Positions 1 through 10,679 are shown, numbered from the stretch's first letter. The stretch is DNA of 64,000 bases from Pseudomonas bubulae (GCF_900618535.1 NZ_UYJA01000001.1:1425381-1489380), one strand, 5' to 3'. Translations and numbers: made by a program. The notes: generated by a model from the letters alone, not told the origin.

Positions 1-2193
1 GGCAGGTGACACCCAGTCGCGCGCCAGCTTGAGCGCACCGTGGCCCAGGCGGGTCATGTCCAGCAGGTTCTGGATGTAGCGGTCCAGACGCTCGGCCTCA
101 TCGCGGGTGCCTTCGAGCAACTCGCGGCGATCGCTCAACGGGATCGCCTCGCCCAGGGCCAGCAAGGTGTCGATACTGCCGCGCATGCTGGTCAGCGGTG
201 TGCGCAGATCATGGGACACCGATGCGAGCAGTGCGCTGCGCAACTGCTCGGTTTCGCCGTGCAGGCGGGCCGCTTCCAGGTCCTGGGCCAAGCGCGCGCG
301 CGCCAGTGCCTGGGCCAGGGGTTGGCTCAAAGCCATCAGTAGCCGACGACGCTGGCCACTTAGTGAATGGCCCTGCCTGGTGCACACGCCGAGCAAGGCC
401 AATGGCCCCTCCTCGGCGCTGATCGGCCACCACCACCAACGGCCCATCGGCAAAGTGCCCGTACCCTTGCCTGCAGGCTGGTCGTGGGCCCAGGCCCAGT
501 CAGCAGCGGCGCGCTCCGCTTCGCAGAACTGTAACGGCCCGCCGCTTTCAACGTCCCAGCCGCCATTGCCATCGCGATTGAGCAGGCATATGTCCAGCTC
601 TTTCCAGCCGCTCAAATGCTGCCCGGCAGCATTGACCACAGCCTTGCGGTCGGTCGCGGCGGTAAGCTTGCGTGACAGGTCGAGAAGCTCGGTGGTTTCG
701 TGCTGAGTGTCGCGCAAGGCCTGCAACTGCCGGCGCTGGCGAGCCGCCAGTTTGCCAGTGAGCGCCGCCATCAACAGAAAGAACAACAACGTCAGCACAT
801 CTTCTTCGCGCTGGATGCTGAACGAGAAATTGGGCGGAATAAAGAGGAAGTCATAGGCCAGAAATGACAGCGCCGCACAGGCCAATGCTGGCCCCAGGCT
901 GCTGCGCACGGCCACCAGCAGCACGGCAGCCAGAAACACCAGGGAGATATTGGGCAGCGCCAGTACGCTGGATACTCCCCAGGCCAGGGCACTGGCCAGT
1001 AGCGTGGCAAGCAGCGCCAGGCCGTAGTCGAACCACACCAGTGAGTGTTCCGGGCGGTTGGTGACAGGTACAGGGGACTGCTCGTTGTCGAGCACGTTGA
1101 TTTCCAGGCCATGGGCGTCACGCAACAAGCGCGCCGCCAGTCCGCCGCCAAACAGGCGACGGCGCCAGGTCAACCGCGACTGACCCACCAGCAGCAAGCT
1201 GGCACGGCGTTCGCCGGCATGCTGGATCAGGGTTTTGGCCACTTCACCGGCACGCAGCAACACCACCTCGCCACCCAGGCGCTCAGCCAGTTGCTGGGCG
1301 CTTTGCAGACGCAAGCGTGATTGCTCGTCGCGCGCCGTGCCGTTATCCACATGCACCAGACTCCAGGGCAGATGCCGACGCTCCGCGACCCGGCTGGCAT
1401 GCCGCACCAGGCGCTCGGCATGGGTATCGCCGTCGATCCCCACCAGCAAACGCCCGCGCAGCGCCGGGGCCGATTGCCCCTGCTGGCGATAGCCCTTGTC
1501 CAGTTCATCGTCGACATACACCGCAGCGGTCTGCATTGCCAGTTCGCGCAAAGCATTGAGATTGGTCTGGCTGAAAAACGCATCAATCGCTGCCCGTGCC
1601 TGCTCAGGTACATACACCTTGCCCTCGCGCAGCCGCTCCAGCAGTTCCCGGGGCGGCAGGTCGATCAGCAGCAGTTCGTAGGCTTCCTGCACAACCCAGT
1701 CCGGCAGGGTCTCACGCACCTGGACCCCGGTGATGCCGCGCACCTGATCGTTGAGACTTTCCAGATGCTGGACGTTGACCGTGGTGTACACATCGATCCC
1801 GGCCGCGAGCAATTCCTGCACATCCTGCCAGCGCTTGGCGTGACGGCTGCCGGGGGCATTGCTGTGGGCCAGCTCATCGACCAGTACCAGCTTGGGTCTG
1901 GCGGCAAGCAGGCCGTCGAGGTCCATTTCCTCAAGCTGCACGCCGCGATAATCCGAGCGCAGCATGGGCTGCTGGGGCAAGCCATTGAGCAAGGCCTCGG
2001 TCTCGGCGCGGCCATGGGTTTCGACCACCCCGGCCAGTACTTCGACACCCTGGCGCAGTTGCGTGTGAGCCGCTTGCAGCATGGCGTAGGTTTTGCCCAC
2101 GCCCGGTGCCGCGCCGAGAAACACTTTAAGCCGGCCACGGCCTGCGCGCGGTAGATCGGCTAGCAACGCATCGGCGCGGGCGGAATGAGTCAT
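1..2193 (-). CDS. kdpD: KdpD, potassium-responsive sensor histidine kinase (C-terminus cut by window edge)
   Basis: Inner-membrane sensor kinase that controls kdpFABC through KdpE. 731 codons are present and the frame is open to base 1; about 150 C-terminal residues (most of the ATPase domain) are outside. The N-terminal KdpD domain has a Walker A-like GAAPGVGKTYAML near residue 30 and the DELAHSNAPGSRH stretch. A USP-like domain follows, then four hydrophobic segments at about 405–500, a GAF-like region and the H-box SHDLRTPLTS. The ATG at 2193 has AGGA about 10 nt upstream. It follows kdpC on the same strand, separated by a repeat element. kdpE presumably lies to the left. Confidence 0.95.
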   Translation of the reverse strand, partial: MTHSARADALLADLPRAGRGRLKVFLGAAPGVGKTYAMLQAAHTQLRQGVEVLAGVVETHGRAETEALLNGLPQQPMLRSDYRGVQLEEMDLDGLLAARPKLVLVDELAHSNAPGSRHAKRWQDVQELLAAGIDVYTTVNVQHLESLNDQVRGITGVQVRETLPDWVVQEAYELLLIDLPPRELLERLREGKVYVPEQARAAIDAFFSQTNLNALRELAMQTAAVYVDDELDKGYRQQGQSAPALRGRLLVGIDGDTHAERLVRHASRVAERRHLPWSLVHVDNGTARDEQSRLRLQSAQQLAERLGGEVVLLRAGEVAKTLIQHAGERRASLLLVGQSRLTWRRRLFGGGLAARLLRDAHGLEINVLDNEQSPVPVTNRPEHSLVWFDYGLALLATLLASALAWGVSSVLALPNISLVFLAAVLLVAVRSSLGPALACAALSFLAYDFLFIPPNFSFSIQREEDVLTLLFFLLMAALTGKLAARQRRQLQALRDTQHETTELLDLSRKLTAATDRKAVVNAAGQHLSGWKELDICLLNRDGNGGWDVESGGPLQFCEAERAAADWAWAHDQPAGKGTGTLPMGRWWWWPISAEEGPLALLGVCTRQGHSLSGQRRRLLMALSQPLAQALARARLAQDLEAARLHGETEQLRSALLASVSHDLRTPLTSMRGSIDTLLALGEAIPLSDRRELLEGTRDEAERLDRYIQNLLDMTRLGHGALKLARDWVSPA

Positions 2194-2230
2194 GGGGGGT
2201 TCCTGATAAATTGTGTGACTGAAAGCTTTA

Positions 2231-2325
2231 CCCTCACCCCAGCCCTCTCCCGGAGGGAGAGGGAGCTGATATGCGGTTTTCTTGAAGCCGCGTGCGGTCA
2301 GTCCCCTCTCCCTCCGGGAGAGGGG
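2231..2325. repeat. REP-like element family C, copy 1
   Basis: Two GC-rich hairpins: CCCTCTCCC/GGGAGAGGG at 2243–2263 and CCCCTCTCCC/GGGAGAGGGG at 2303–2325, joined by a short spacer. A nearly identical element lies at 42045–42154. The right-hand part overlaps the 3' end of kdpC and supplies its last codons. Confidence 0.85.
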
Positions 2326-2873
2326 CTCTTCAACTGCGCCAATGCCCTGTTCAACAGCAGCACGTTAACCACCGGCGGCCCCACCAGCGGCCGCTCGATA
2401 TGCTCCGCCACCAGCTGTTCAACAGCCTGTACCGGCAAGCTGCGAGCAGCAGCGACACGGGCTAGTTGATAGCGTATTGCCTCTGGTGGCAAGTGCGGGT
2501 CCAGCCCGCTGCCCGAGGTGGTCAGCAGCGCCAGGGGCACCGGCCCCTGGCCCGGCACGGCAAGCTGGGCGGCACTGTCCTTGACCCGTGTCGCCAGCGC
2601 CGGATTGCTCGGTGCCAGGTTGCTGGCCGAACTGGCCACGGTGGCAAACGCTCCCGCCGATGGCCGTGGGTGAAACCAGCTGTCACCGCTGAAATCCTGC
2701 GCAATCAATGCCGACCCCAGCACCTTGCCGGCACTGTCACGGACCAGGCTGCCATTGGCCTGTTCGGGGAACGCCAGCTGGGCAATGCCGGTGACGGTCA
2801 GCGGGTAGATCACGCCGGTAATGGCGGTCATCAACAGCATCAGGCTCAGGGCCGGACGTAAAAAAGTGCTCAT
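2298..2873 (-). CDS. kdpC: KdpC, potassium-transporting ATPase subunit C
   Basis: Single-span periplasmic subunit that stabilises the KdpFABC K+ pump. 191 aa, with one N-terminal membrane segment (about residues 7–30) and typical KdpC motifs ([20 protein letters not shown] and the C-terminal [18 protein letters not shown]). The ATG at 2873 is preceded by GGAGGG at good spacing; an upstream in-frame TTG at 2888 lies before this site and is unlikely. The normal KdpC ending is followed by about ten residues, [10 protein letters not shown], encoded by the repeat at 2303–2325. It starts 18 nt after kdpB. Confidence 0.95.
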   Translation of the reverse strand: MSTFLRPALSLMLLMTAITGVIYPLTVTGIAQLAFPEQANGSLVRDSAGKVLGSALIAQDFSGDSWFHPRPSAGAFATVASSASNLAPSNPALATRVKDSAAQLAVPGQGPVPLALLTTSGSGLDPHLPPEAIRYQLARVAAARSLPVQAVEQLVAEHIERPLVGPPVVNVLLLNRALAQLKSPSPGGRGD

Positions 2874-2891
2874 GGTGTAACCCTCCAATGC

Positions 2892-4964
2892 TTAAACCAG
2901 ATGCAACGCGGTGAGCAGCATGTCGATCAGCTTGATGCCCACAAACGGCACCACCAGCCCGCCCACGCCATAGATCAGCAGGTTGCGGCGTAACAGGTGC
3001 GCCGCACTGGCCGCCTGCACCCGCACACCGCGCAATGCCAGCGGGATCAGCACCACGATGATCAGCGCGTTGAATACGATGGCTGACACAATCGCGCTTT
3101 GCGGGCTCTGCAGGCCCATCACGTTGAGCACGCCCAGTTGCGGGTAGATCGAAGCAAACAGCGCCGGCAGAATCGCGAAGTACTTGGCCACGTCGTTGGC
3201 GATCGAGAACGTGGTCAATGCGCCACGGGTCACCAGTAACTCCTTGCCGATCTGCACTACATCCAGCAGCTTGGTGGGGTCGCTGTCCAGATCCACCATG
3301 TTCGCGGCTTCACGGGCCGCCTGGGTGCCGTCGTTCATCGCCATGCCCACATCGGCCTGGGCCAGGGCCGGAGCGTCATTGGCACCATCACCGCACATCG
3401 CCACAAGGCGGCCGTCATTTTGCTCATGGCGAATGCGCGCCAGTTTTTTCTCCGGTGTGGCCTCGGCCAGCACGTCATCCACCCCGGCTTCAGCGGCAAT
3501 GGCCGCGGCGGTCAGCGGGTTGTCGCCCGTCACCATCACGGTGCGGATGCCCAACTTGCGCAACTCGGCAAAACGCTCGCGAATACCCGGCTTGACCACG
3601 TCCTTGAGGTGGATGGCGCCCAGCAGCTTGCCCTGGGCACAGACCAGCAAAGGGGTACCGCCGCTCTGGGCGATCTTGTCGATTTCCCGGGACAGGGCCG
3701 GCAACAGCTCGCCGCGTTTGAGGCCGACAAACGCCAGCACTGAATCCACGGCCCCTTTGCGGTACACCCGACCGTTGTGGTCGATACCCGACAGGCGGGT
3801 TTCAGCGGTAAAGGGTACGGCCGTGAAGTCCGACACGGGTAACTCGGGCAAGCTGTGCTGGCCCCGAACAAACTCGACAATGGACTTGCCCTCCGCCGTC
3901 TCGTCCGCCAGCGAAGCGCGCAACGCGCCCTCTGCCAGCTCTTTGGCGGTCACGCCGGGGCAGGCATACAGCGCCGTGCAGCGGCGGTTGCCAAAGGTAA
4001 TGGTGCCGGTCTTGTCGAGCATCAGCACATGCACATCGCCCGCGGCTTCAACCGCCCGCCCCGACTTGGCAATCACGTTGAGGCGCACCAGACGGTCCAT
4101 GCCGGCAATACCGATGGCCGACAACAAGCCGCCGATGGTGGTCGGAATCAGCGTCACCAGCAGGGCCACCAGAAACACCAGGGGCAAGCTGCCACCGGCA
4201 AAGTAAGCGAACGGCTGCAAGGTCACGACCACGATCAGAAAGATCAGGGTCAGGCCGATCAGCAGATTATCCAGGGCAATCTCGTTAGGGGTTTTCTGCC
4301 GCTTTGCCCCTTCGACCAGTGCGATCATACGGTCCAGAGTGGACTCGCCGGGGTTGGCGCTGATTTGCACCAGCAACCAGTCACTGACCAGCCGCGTATT
4401 GCCGGTCACCGCCGAGCGATCACCGCCCGACTCACGGATCACCGGCGCCGATTCGCCAGTAATCGCCGCTTCGTTGACCGCGGCAATCCCTTCAATCACC
4501 TCGCCGTCGCCGGGAATCATCTCCCCCGCTTCGACGCGCACCACATCACCTTTGCGCAGGCGGGTGGCCGGGACGATTTCAAAGCCGCCCGTGGCAGTGC
4601 GTCGACGCGCACTCAAGCCCACACTGCCAGCTTTGAGACTATCGGCCCGAGCCTTGCCGCGCCCCTCGGCCAGGGCTTCGGCAAAGTTGGCGAACAGCAC
4701 GGTAAACCACAGCCACAGAGCGATTTGCACCGCCACCCCGGTGGGCACTGCAGGCTCGGGGATAAAACACAGCACCGTGGTAAAAATCGCGGTCAGCTCG
4801 ACCACCAGCATCACCGGCGAGCGTTTCAGCTGGCGCGGGTCGAGTTTGACGAATGCTTGCAACAGCGCCGGACGCCAGATATCGGCGAACGAAGTCTTCG
4901 GCGACTCGGGGGCCCTGGCTTCAGGCGTTGGCGTCAACTTTGAAACAGGAGCAGGCATAGTCAT
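2892..4964 (-). CDS. kdpB: KdpB, potassium-transporting P-type ATPase catalytic subunit
   Basis: Hydrolyses ATP to drive K+ uptake through KdpA. 690 aa, the usual KdpB length. The phosphorylation site DKTGTIT has its Asp at residue 317, TGES (actuator domain) ends at Ser172, and [20 protein letters not shown] and [14 protein letters not shown] mark the P domain. Membrane helices lie at about 55–100, 235–285 and in the C-terminal 110 residues. It lies between kdpA (10 nt upstream) and kdpC in one operon. No key residue is missing. Confidence 0.98.
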   Translation of the reverse strand: MTMPAPVSKLTPTPEARAPESPKTSFADIWRPALLQAFVKLDPRQLKRSPVMLVVELTAIFTTVLCFIPEPAVPTGVAVQIALWLWFTVLFANFAEALAEGRGKARADSLKAGSVGLSARRRTATGGFEIVPATRLRKGDVVRVEAGEMIPGDGEVIEGIAAVNEAAITGESAPVIRESGGDRSAVTGNTRLVSDWLLVQISANPGESTLDRMIALVEGAKRQKTPNEIALDNLLIGLTLIFLIVVVTLQPFAYFAGGSLPLVFLVALLVTLIPTTIGGLLSAIGIAGMDRLVRLNVIAKSGRAVEAAGDVHVLMLDKTGTITFGNRRCTALYACPGVTAKELAEGALRASLADETAEGKSIVEFVRGQHSLPELPVSDFTAVPFTAETRLSGIDHNGRVYRKGAVDSVLAFVGLKRGELLPALSREIDKIAQSGGTPLLVCAQGKLLGAIHLKDVVKPGIRERFAELRKLGIRTVMVTGDNPLTAAAIAAEAGVDDVLAEATPEKKLARIRHEQNDGRLVAMCGDGANDAPALAQADVGMAMNDGTQAAREAANMVDLDSDPTKLLDVVQIGKELLVTRGALTTFSIANDVAKYFAILPALFASIYPQLGVLNVMGLQSPQSAIVSAIVFNALIIVVLIPLALRGVRVQAASAAHLLRRNLLIYGVGGLVVPFVGIKLIDMLLTALHLV

Positions 4965-4974
4965 CTTCGTCTCC

Positions 4975-6669
4975 TCAGAAGCCCTGGGTCAGTTGTTCAG
5001 CGATGGGGCCAAGGGCCAAGGTCGGCAGGAAGGTCAGGCCGCCCACCAGCAAGATGGTCACGGTCAGCAGCGCGACAAACAGCGGACCGTGGGTCGGAAA
5101 ACTGTCCTGGCCAATCGGCGCGCTTTTCTTGATCGCGAGGCTGCCGGCCAATGCCAGCACCGGCAGGATGTAACCGAAGCGTCCGATCAACATGCCCAGG
5201 CCCAGCATCAGGTTGTAGAACGGCGTGTTGGCGTTAAGCCCGGCAAAAGCTGAGCCGTTGTTGGCACTGGCCGAGGTGAAGGCATACAGGATCTGGCTGA
5301 AACCATGGGGCCCGGGGTTGCTGACCGAGGCCACAGCACTGGGCAGTACGGCGGCAATCGCGCCCAGCACCAGCACCCCCACCGGCATCACCAGCAAGGT
5401 CACCACCAGCAGCTGGACTTCCCTGGCCTGGAGTTTTTTACCGAGGTATTCAGGGGTGCGGCCGATCATCAGGCCGGCGAGGAACACCGCGATCAACACG
5501 TTGAGCAACATCCCGTAGAGCCCGGCACCGACGCCACCGAAGATCACTTCGCCGACCATCATGTTGAGCAGCGCCACCATCCCGGTCAGCGGGTTGAGGC
5601 TGTCGTGCATGGCGTTGACCGAGCCGTTGGAGGCCGAGGTCGTGGTTTCGGTCCACAGCACACTGCCGGTGGTGCCGAAGCGGACTTCCTTGCCTTCCAG
5701 CGGTGCGCTCTGCTCGACCAGCGGGCTGTTGAGCGCCGGGTTCGGCTGGTACTCGGCATACAGCGCGGTGCCGCCGCCGATCAGGAACAAGGCCAGCATG
5801 CAGGCGATGATTGCGCGGCTCTGACGCAGGTCCTTGACGTAATGGCCGAAGGTGAACACCAACGCCACCGGGATCAGAATAATCGAGGCCATTTCGAACA
5901 AGTTGCTCCAGGCGCTCGGGTTTTCGAACGGATGCGCCGAGTTCACGCCGAAAAAGCCGCCGCCGTTGGTGCCCAGTTGTTTGATCGCAATCTGGCTGGC
6001 AGCCGGACCCAGCGGGATTACTTGATCGGCACCTTGCAGGGTTACGGCATTGACGTAATGGGCAAAGGTTTGCGGCACGCCCTGCCACACCAGCAGCAAC
6101 GCCAGCACCAGGCACAACGGCAGCAGGCCATAGAGCGTGGCCCGGGTCATGTCGACCCAGAAGTTGCCCAGCGTGTGCGCCGAGCGGCGGCTGATACCAC
6201 GGCACAAGGCGACCAGCACGGCCAGGCCGGTGGCGGCGCTGACAAAATTCTGCACGGTCAGCCCGGCCATCTGGCTGAAATAGCTCAGGCTGGCTTCACC
6301 GCTGTAGCTCTGCCAGTTGGTGTTGGTGACAAAACTCACCGCGGTATTGAACGCTTGCGTCCACTCCTGCCCCGGCAACTGCTGGGGGTTGAGTGGCAAG
6401 TACGACTGAAACAGCAAAATGGCGAACAACAACACAAAGCCTGTCAGGTTGAAAACCAGCAGGGCCAGGGTGTACTTCTGCCAGCTTTGCTCACTGCCCG
6501 GGTCAACCCCGGCGATGCGGTAGCAGACCTTTTCGACGGGCCCCAATACCGGGCTCAGCCAGGTCCGCCGTCCCTCCATCACCTTGTAGTAAAAACGCCC
6601 CAGCCAGGGTGCGGGCAACAGCACCAGGGCAAAAAAGGCAAGCATCAGCCCATAGTCATAACTGTGCAT
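4975..6669 (-). CDS. kdpA: KdpA, potassium-binding transmembrane subunit
   Basis: Channel-like K+-selective subunit of the Kdp pump. 564 aa from [10 protein letters not shown], the typical length. The frame stays open about 100 codons further upstream, but those codons read through kdpF and the promoter region and are not expected to be translated. Selectivity-filter-like segments are visible ([41 protein letters not shown]). Multiple hydrophobic helices cover the whole protein. The start lies 8 nt after kdpF, and kdpB follows. Confidence 0.97.
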   Translation of the reverse strand: MHSYDYGLMLAFFALVLLPAPWLGRFYYKVMEGRRTWLSPVLGPVEKVCYRIAGVDPGSEQSWQKYTLALLVFNLTGFVLLFAILLFQSYLPLNPQQLPGQEWTQAFNTAVSFVTNTNWQSYSGEASLSYFSQMAGLTVQNFVSAATGLAVLVALCRGISRRSAHTLGNFWVDMTRATLYGLLPLCLVLALLLVWQGVPQTFAHYVNAVTLQGADQVIPLGPAASQIAIKQLGTNGGGFFGVNSAHPFENPSAWSNLFEMASIILIPVALVFTFGHYVKDLRQSRAIIACMLALFLIGGGTALYAEYQPNPALNSPLVEQSAPLEGKEVRFGTTGSVLWTETTTSASNGSVNAMHDSLNPLTGMVALLNMMVGEVIFGGVGAGLYGMLLNVLIAVFLAGLMIGRTPEYLGKKLQAREVQLLVVTLLVMPVGVLVLGAIAAVLPSAVASVSNPGPHGFSQILYAFTSASANNGSAFAGLNANTPFYNLMLGLGMLIGRFGYILPVLALAGSLAIKKSAPIGQDSFPTHGPLFVALLTVTILLVGGLTFLPTLALGPIAEQLTQGF

Positions 6670-6677
6670 ACCCGCTC

Positions 6678-6767
6678 CTAGTTCCGGTCTGCGCGCAACA
6701 GCGCAACCAGCAGATAAACGAACAGCGCCACTGCCAGCAGCAGCGACACCCCATCCAGAATGCCCAT
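6678..6767 (-). CDS. kdpF: KdpF, small membrane subunit of the K+-ATPase
   Basis: 29-aa single-helix protein starting MGILDGVSLLLAVAL and ending LLRADRN, the expected size and composition for KdpF, which stabilises the KdpABC complex. It has a GGAGAG ribosome site 5–6 nt upstream of the ATG and is the first gene of kdpFABCD. Confidence 0.92.
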   Translation of the reverse strand: MGILDGVSLLLAVALFVYLLVALLRADRN

Positions 6768-6891
6768 GACAACTCTCCCCAGGCGGCACCTGCCGCGTAG
6801 GAAGAGAGTGTGGGGAATCAGGGCGTAAAGGATCGAGATCGAGAGGGATGCGGGGGCGTAAAGAAGGTGTAAAAAAGCAGCGATGCCTGCC

Positions 6892-7036
6892 GTAGCAGCT
6901 GGCGAAGGAACGCGGCTGCGTTCGAGCGCGAAGCGGTCGTAAATCATCTAGATGCGGTGTAACTGACAAACCGCATTGGCCAAATTGACGACGGCTACGC
7001 CGCCGGACGCAGCCTTCGCCCCTCGGCAGCTGCTAC
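6892..7036. repeat. REP-like element family B between kdpF and the next operon
   Basis: Outer arms GTAGCAGCTG (6892–6901) and CAGCTGCTAC (7027–7036) enclose imperfect GC-rich arms. A shorter member of the family is at 58666–58710. It occupies most of the 280-nt gap upstream of kdpF, so the kdp promoter must lie between about 6768 and 6890, where I see no clear KdpE site. Confidence 0.7.
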
Positions 7037-7049
7037 ACGTGGGTTAGGA

Positions 7050-8282
7050 TCAGCGCAACAGCGGGCTGTCCAGTACCTCGGAGGCGCCGCCCAGCACGCT
7101 TTCGCTCAGCTGGATAAAGCTCGCGGTATTGACCTTGTCCATACGCATCAGCGCCTGGCTGACATCATCCAGCGAGCGCTTGCTGTGGGTCTGCAAACGG
7201 ATTTCACGGTCCAGTGCCTGCAGCAGCGTGACTGCCCGCGCAACCATGGCCGCGTTTGCCTGTTCACCGCGCAGGCGGGTCACGTTTTTACCGGCAGCGT
7301 TGAGCTTGTGCTGCAGGGTCTGGTAACGCTCATCACTCATGCCGCCGGCGCGGCGCAGCAGTTCGATGGCGTAGTACTCGCCAAGGCCCTCGCCGATCCA
7401 GTCATGCCCCGGCTCATCGTTGATGCCGCTGAACAACTGCACCACTTCGCGCAACAACGGACTTGAACCGCTCTCGCTGACCAGCGGCAAACCGCTATAA
7501 AGGTAGATCGAGTTGCGCCCCGCTGCACTGCCTTTCCACATCGGGCTGCCCGCGCCGACGATCAGCAGCTTGGGCGGGTTGCGCGGAAACACCGCCTGCA
7601 CCTGCGGCCACACAAAGGTCAACAGGGTCAGCACATCCATGCGGTGCATGCCCTGCCCCTTGGGTGCGCTCACCGTGACCTCGGTTTCGCCCAGGGTGGT
7701 GCGGCGGCTGCCCAGGTTACCCGCGAGCATCCAGCCGGTGGGGCGATCAAACAGACGCGACACATCATCGATACGAAAGCGGTTTTTACCGATACGCGGC
7801 CAGGCGGTTTCAACGCTTTTCCAGCCTTTAGGCAGTTCGAATTCAAGCCGCGACACCAGCTCGACCCCATCCTGCTGATCGAGGCTGGCAGGCGGGATCA
7901 GTTGTTCACCGCGAAACAACGCCCAGTCAGGCGTGATCCGGGTGTCGTACGTGCCGTTCTTGCGCGGCTGGTTCAGGCGGACGCGGTAACTCAGGCTGGC
8001 ACTGCCCGCTGGCGGATGCCACAGGCCCCGGCTATGGACCGGGTCGGGGCTCAGTTGCCATTGCCCGTCGGCCTTGAAGTTGCTGTAACTGCCCGGCGCG
8101 CCCAGGTCGAAATCCAGGCTGCGCACAGCAGAACCCTCGGCCAGGGTGATCCGCACCTCGGCCTGATCGCTTTTGGGCAACAACTGTACGTGGTAATCGA
8201 GCGCCACTTTTTGCCCAGCCCACAGCGGGCCCGCCGCTAGCAACAGCAGCAAACCCAGGGGCAATCGATAACGCAGCGGCAT
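7050..8282 (-). CDS. Exported gluzincin-like protein (M61/M1 type) without zinc ligands
   Basis: 410 aa with a clear signal peptide (LPLGLLLLLAAGPLWAG). The ATG at 8282 follows AAGGAG; an upstream in-frame TTG is ignored. The C-terminal part resembles the catalytic region of M61/M1 aminopeptidases: WIGEGLGEYYAIELLRRAGG (Glu298) matches the conserved 'W..EG..EYY' helix. Where HExxH is expected, the protein has REVVQ (278–282), so both histidines are replaced. It is therefore probably a non-enzymatic periplasmic protein, or aligned wrongly by me. Single gene, 28 nt downstream of ycgN on the same strand. Function unknown. Confidence 0.7.
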   Translation of the reverse strand: MPLRYRLPLGLLLLLAAGPLWAGQKVALDYHVQLLPKSDQAEVRITLAEGSAVRSLDFDLGAPGSYSNFKADGQWQLSPDPVHSRGLWHPPAGSASLSYRVRLNQPRKNGTYDTRITPDWALFRGEQLIPPASLDQQDGVELVSRLEFELPKGWKSVETAWPRIGKNRFRIDDVSRLFDRPTGWMLAGNLGSRRTTLGETEVTVSAPKGQGMHRMDVLTLLTFVWPQVQAVFPRNPPKLLIVGAGSPMWKGSAAGRNSIYLYSGLPLVSESGSSPLLREVVQLFSGINDEPGHDWIGEGLGEYYAIELLRRAGGMSDERYQTLQHKLNAAGKNVTRLRGEQANAAMVARAVTLLQALDREIRLQTHSKRSLDDVSQALMRMDKVNTASFIQLSESVLGGASEVLDSPLLR

Positions 8283-8310
8283 ACACACTCCTTGCAAACC
8301 GCTCCGGCAC

Positions 8311-8760
8311 TTAACCGGCGCGGAAAATCAAATGATCTTCCCAGTCATCTTCAGGCACGCTGCCTTCGGCCAGCATGCGCCCGGACTGTGAAATGCGCTC
8401 ATGGTGGACAGCGTCCGGGTCGCCACACACCAGGTGATGCCACAGCGGCAAGTCCTTGCGCTCGCTCACCAGCCGGTAGCCGCAAGTCGGCGGCAGCCAC
8501 TTGAACTCTTCGGCCTTGCCCGGCGACAGCTGAATGCAGTCAGGGACTGAATCACGACGATTAGGGTAGTCGGTGCACTGGCAGGTTTTCAGATCGAGCA
8601 GTTTGCAGGCGATGCGCGTGTAGTAGACGCTGTTGTCGTCTTCATCTTCGAGCTTTTGCAAGCAGCACAATCCGCAGCCGTCGCACAGCGACTCCCATTC
8701 CTCCTGATCAAGTTGATCGAGGGTTTTGCGGATCCAGAACGGTTCAACGATTGCGGCCAT
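8311..8760 (-). CDS. YcgN family CxxCxxCC protein
   Basis: 149 aa, matching the UPF0260/YcgN family by length and sequence. The cysteine cluster CDGCGLCC (about residues 27–34) followed by later CQC and C residues suggests metal (Zn/Fe) chelation. The biochemical role is not established. The gene lies between the exported protease-like gene and a divergent nitroreductase. Confidence 0.9.
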   Translation of the reverse strand: MAAIVEPFWIRKTLDQLDQEEWESLCDGCGLCCLQKLEDEDDNSVYYTRIACKLLDLKTCQCTDYPNRRDSVPDCIQLSPGKAEEFKWLPPTCGYRLVSERKDLPLWHHLVCGDPDAVHHERISQSGRMLAEGSVPEDDWEDHLIFRAG

Positions 8761-8915
8761 GGTTCAAACATCAACATCAGGGAGTGGAAAAGGCCGCCAG
8801 TCTAGTGCCCAAGACCCCGCGGGCCAAGGGCTTGTCGTCAGACTTGTCAGCTTGACGGCATCCCAGTAGTTTTAGCCCCTGAATTGAGCCGTTACATTTA
8901 CCTCAGGAAACCGCC

Positions 8916-9509
8916 ATGCCTGCTAGCAGCCGTAAAGCCGATCACAGCATTCACGAGCAATTTACCCAGCGCTGGTCGCCCCGCGCCTTTACCGATGCGA
9001 CCATCGACAAAGCCACCCTGCTGAGCTTTTTTGAGGCGGCACGCTGGGCACCGTCGGCCTACAACGCACAACCCTGGCGCTTTCTGTTCGCCCTGCGCCG
9101 CACCCCGGAGTTCGACCGTTACCTGAGCCTGCTGGTGGAGTTCAACCAGGGTTGGGCCAAGCATGCAGCAGCACTGGTGGTGATTGTGTCCAAGACCACC
9201 TTCGCGGCACCGGGCACCACCGAAGAAAAACCCGCACCGACCCACGCCTTCGACACTGGCGCCGCCTGGGGCCACCTGGCCCTGCAGGCCCACCTGAGCG
9301 GCTGGCATACCCACGGCATGAGCGGGCTGGATTTTGAACGGGCGCGCCAGGAGCTGAAAATCCCTGAGGGCTACCAAGTTCAGGCAATGGTTGCGATCGG
9401 CAAGATCGGTGACAAGTCGAGCCTGGTGGATTACCTGCAAGCCAAGGAAGTGCCAAGCCAGCGCGAACCGCTGAGCAAGCTGGTGGCTGAAGGCGATTTC
9501 AGCCTGTAA
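8916..9509 (+). CDS. Nitroreductase family protein
   Basis: 197-aa FMN-dependent NAD(P)H oxidoreductase of the nitroreductase fold. The N-terminal RWSPRAFTDATID and RWAPSAYNAQPWRF are the FMN-binding signatures. HTHGMSGLDFERARQELKIP and VAIGKIGD match the C-terminal half. The substrate cannot be told. Monocistronic; a REP element follows the stop. Confidence 0.9.
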   Translation: MPASSRKADHSIHEQFTQRWSPRAFTDATIDKATLLSFFEAARWAPSAYNAQPWRFLFALRRTPEFDRYLSLLVEFNQGWAKHAAALVVIVSKTTFAAPGTTEEKPAPTHAFDTGAAWGHLALQAHLSGWHTHGMSGLDFERARQELKIPEGYQVQAMVAIGKIGDKSSLVDYLQAKEVPSQREPLSKLVAEGDFSL

Positions 9510-9531
9510 CCCGGCTACAGGAATACTTCAT

Positions 9532-9586
9532 CTGTGGGAGCGAGCCTGCTCGCGAATGGCCTTCGCGAGCAGGCTCGCTCCCACAG
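9532..9586. repeat. REP-like element family A
   Basis: Nearly perfect inverted repeat with arms of the type CTGTGGGAGCGAGCCTGCTC. It sits between convergent genes and may end transcription from both sides. Confidence 0.85.
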
Positions 9587-9620
9587 GAGTGGTTTGACCG
9601 GCAACAGAGTATCTACAGGA

Positions 9621-10553
9621 TCAGTAACCGCGGTCGAAATCCACTTCGCCACGCAATGCCTCACCCGCCTGATACGCACGCAAATTGTCGACAAACAGCT
9701 GGGCCATCATCGGTGGCGAGGTCGGCGCCGAGCTGTGCCCGGTCAACAGCAAGCCCCAGGCCGTCCAGAACGGATGCTTGGCCGGCAGCGGCTCCTGACG
9801 ACAGACGTCAATCACCGCGCCCGCCAGATGCCCCACGCGCAAAGCCTCGACCAGATCGGCATCAACCACGGACACACCGCGCCCGGCATTGATGAATACG
9901 GCATTGGGATTGAACTGCGCAAACAGCTCGGCATCGTACACATCATGGGTGTCCGGGGTGTTGGGCAACAGGTTGATCACGTAATCCACCTGCCCCACCA
10001 GGCGCGGCAAGTCGCTCAGCACACCCACTTCCTTGAACGGTGCCAGCTCGCGGGCGGTTGTGGCGATGGCATGCAACTCAACGCCAAAAGGCAGCAGAAA
10101 CTGCGCCACGGTCTGGCCAATATCCCCGGCCCCGACGATCAGCACCTTACGCCCGACCAGGCTCTGGCCCATGCGGTTATCCCACTTTCGCTCGACCTGG
10201 CTGACCAGCCGGGCCATGACTTCACGCTCGTGGCCGAGCATGTAGGTCAGCACGTATTCAGCCATCACCTGACCAAAAATACCCACGGCGCGGGTCAGTC
10301 GATAGTCACGCTTGAGGCCTTCGGCCAACAACGGCGTGATGCCCGCCCAGGTCGACTGCAACCACGCAGGCTTGTGGCCCTGGCGCAGCAGGGTCGCCAG
10401 CAGGTCCGGCTGGCCCAGCCACACCGGGCATTCACCGGCCATGCGCGACAGTTCCTCGGAATCGCCGCTGGACTGCAGTTGCAGATCCGGGGCGAGGCGC
10501 TGCAGCAGTTGGGTGTACAGCGGGTAATCGTGCTCGGCAATCAGGACGCGCAT
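9621..10553 (-). CDS. D-2-hydroxyacid dehydrogenase (glyoxylate/hydroxypyruvate reductase type)
   Basis: 310 aa starting MRVLIAEHDYPLY; the open frame further upstream has no family similarity. NAD(P)-binding motif VGAGDIGQTVAQFLLPFG, then NLLPNTPDTHDVYD, FINAGRGVSVVDADL (catalytic Arg region), VCRQEPLPAKHPFW and the C-terminal HSSAP, which supplies the catalytic His. It resembles the YcdW/GhrA-like branch. The likely reaction is reduction of a 2-oxoacid to a D-2-hydroxyacid in the cytoplasm; the substrate is not assigned. Confidence 0.9.
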   Translation of the reverse strand: MRVLIAEHDYPLYTQLLQRLAPDLQLQSSGDSEELSRMAGECPVWLGQPDLLATLLRQGHKPAWLQSTWAGITPLLAEGLKRDYRLTRAVGIFGQVMAEYVLTYMLGHEREVMARLVSQVERKWDNRMGQSLVGRKVLIVGAGDIGQTVAQFLLPFGVELHAIATTARELAPFKEVGVLSDLPRLVGQVDYVINLLPNTPDTHDVYDAELFAQFNPNAVFINAGRGVSVVDADLVEALRVGHLAGAVIDVCRQEPLPAKHPFWTAWGLLLTGHSSAPTSPPMMAQLFVDNLRAYQAGEALRGEVDFDRGY

Positions 10554-10679
10554 GTTTCTAACCTTTCCAAAACACTGCCAGCGCCCGTCGCCGAGGTTTG
10601 CCCCGTCGCGTTCGGCCAGCGCCAATCAAAATGAGTCCGTTTCAGACAGGCGCCCGGAACCGGGCACCTGGCGCCGCAC

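Noticed and set aside
1..2193. Possible frameshifts in kdpD
   Set aside because: Reading the minus strand from 2193 gives one unbroken frame with all KdpD domains to the window edge.
5305..6681. Long plus-strand open frame opposite kdpA (458 codons)
   Set aside because: Gln/His/Arg-rich translation typical of antisense frames in GC-rich DNA; kdpA is certain on the other strand. Same for long frames opposite kdpB, sthA, poxB, gapB and mfd.
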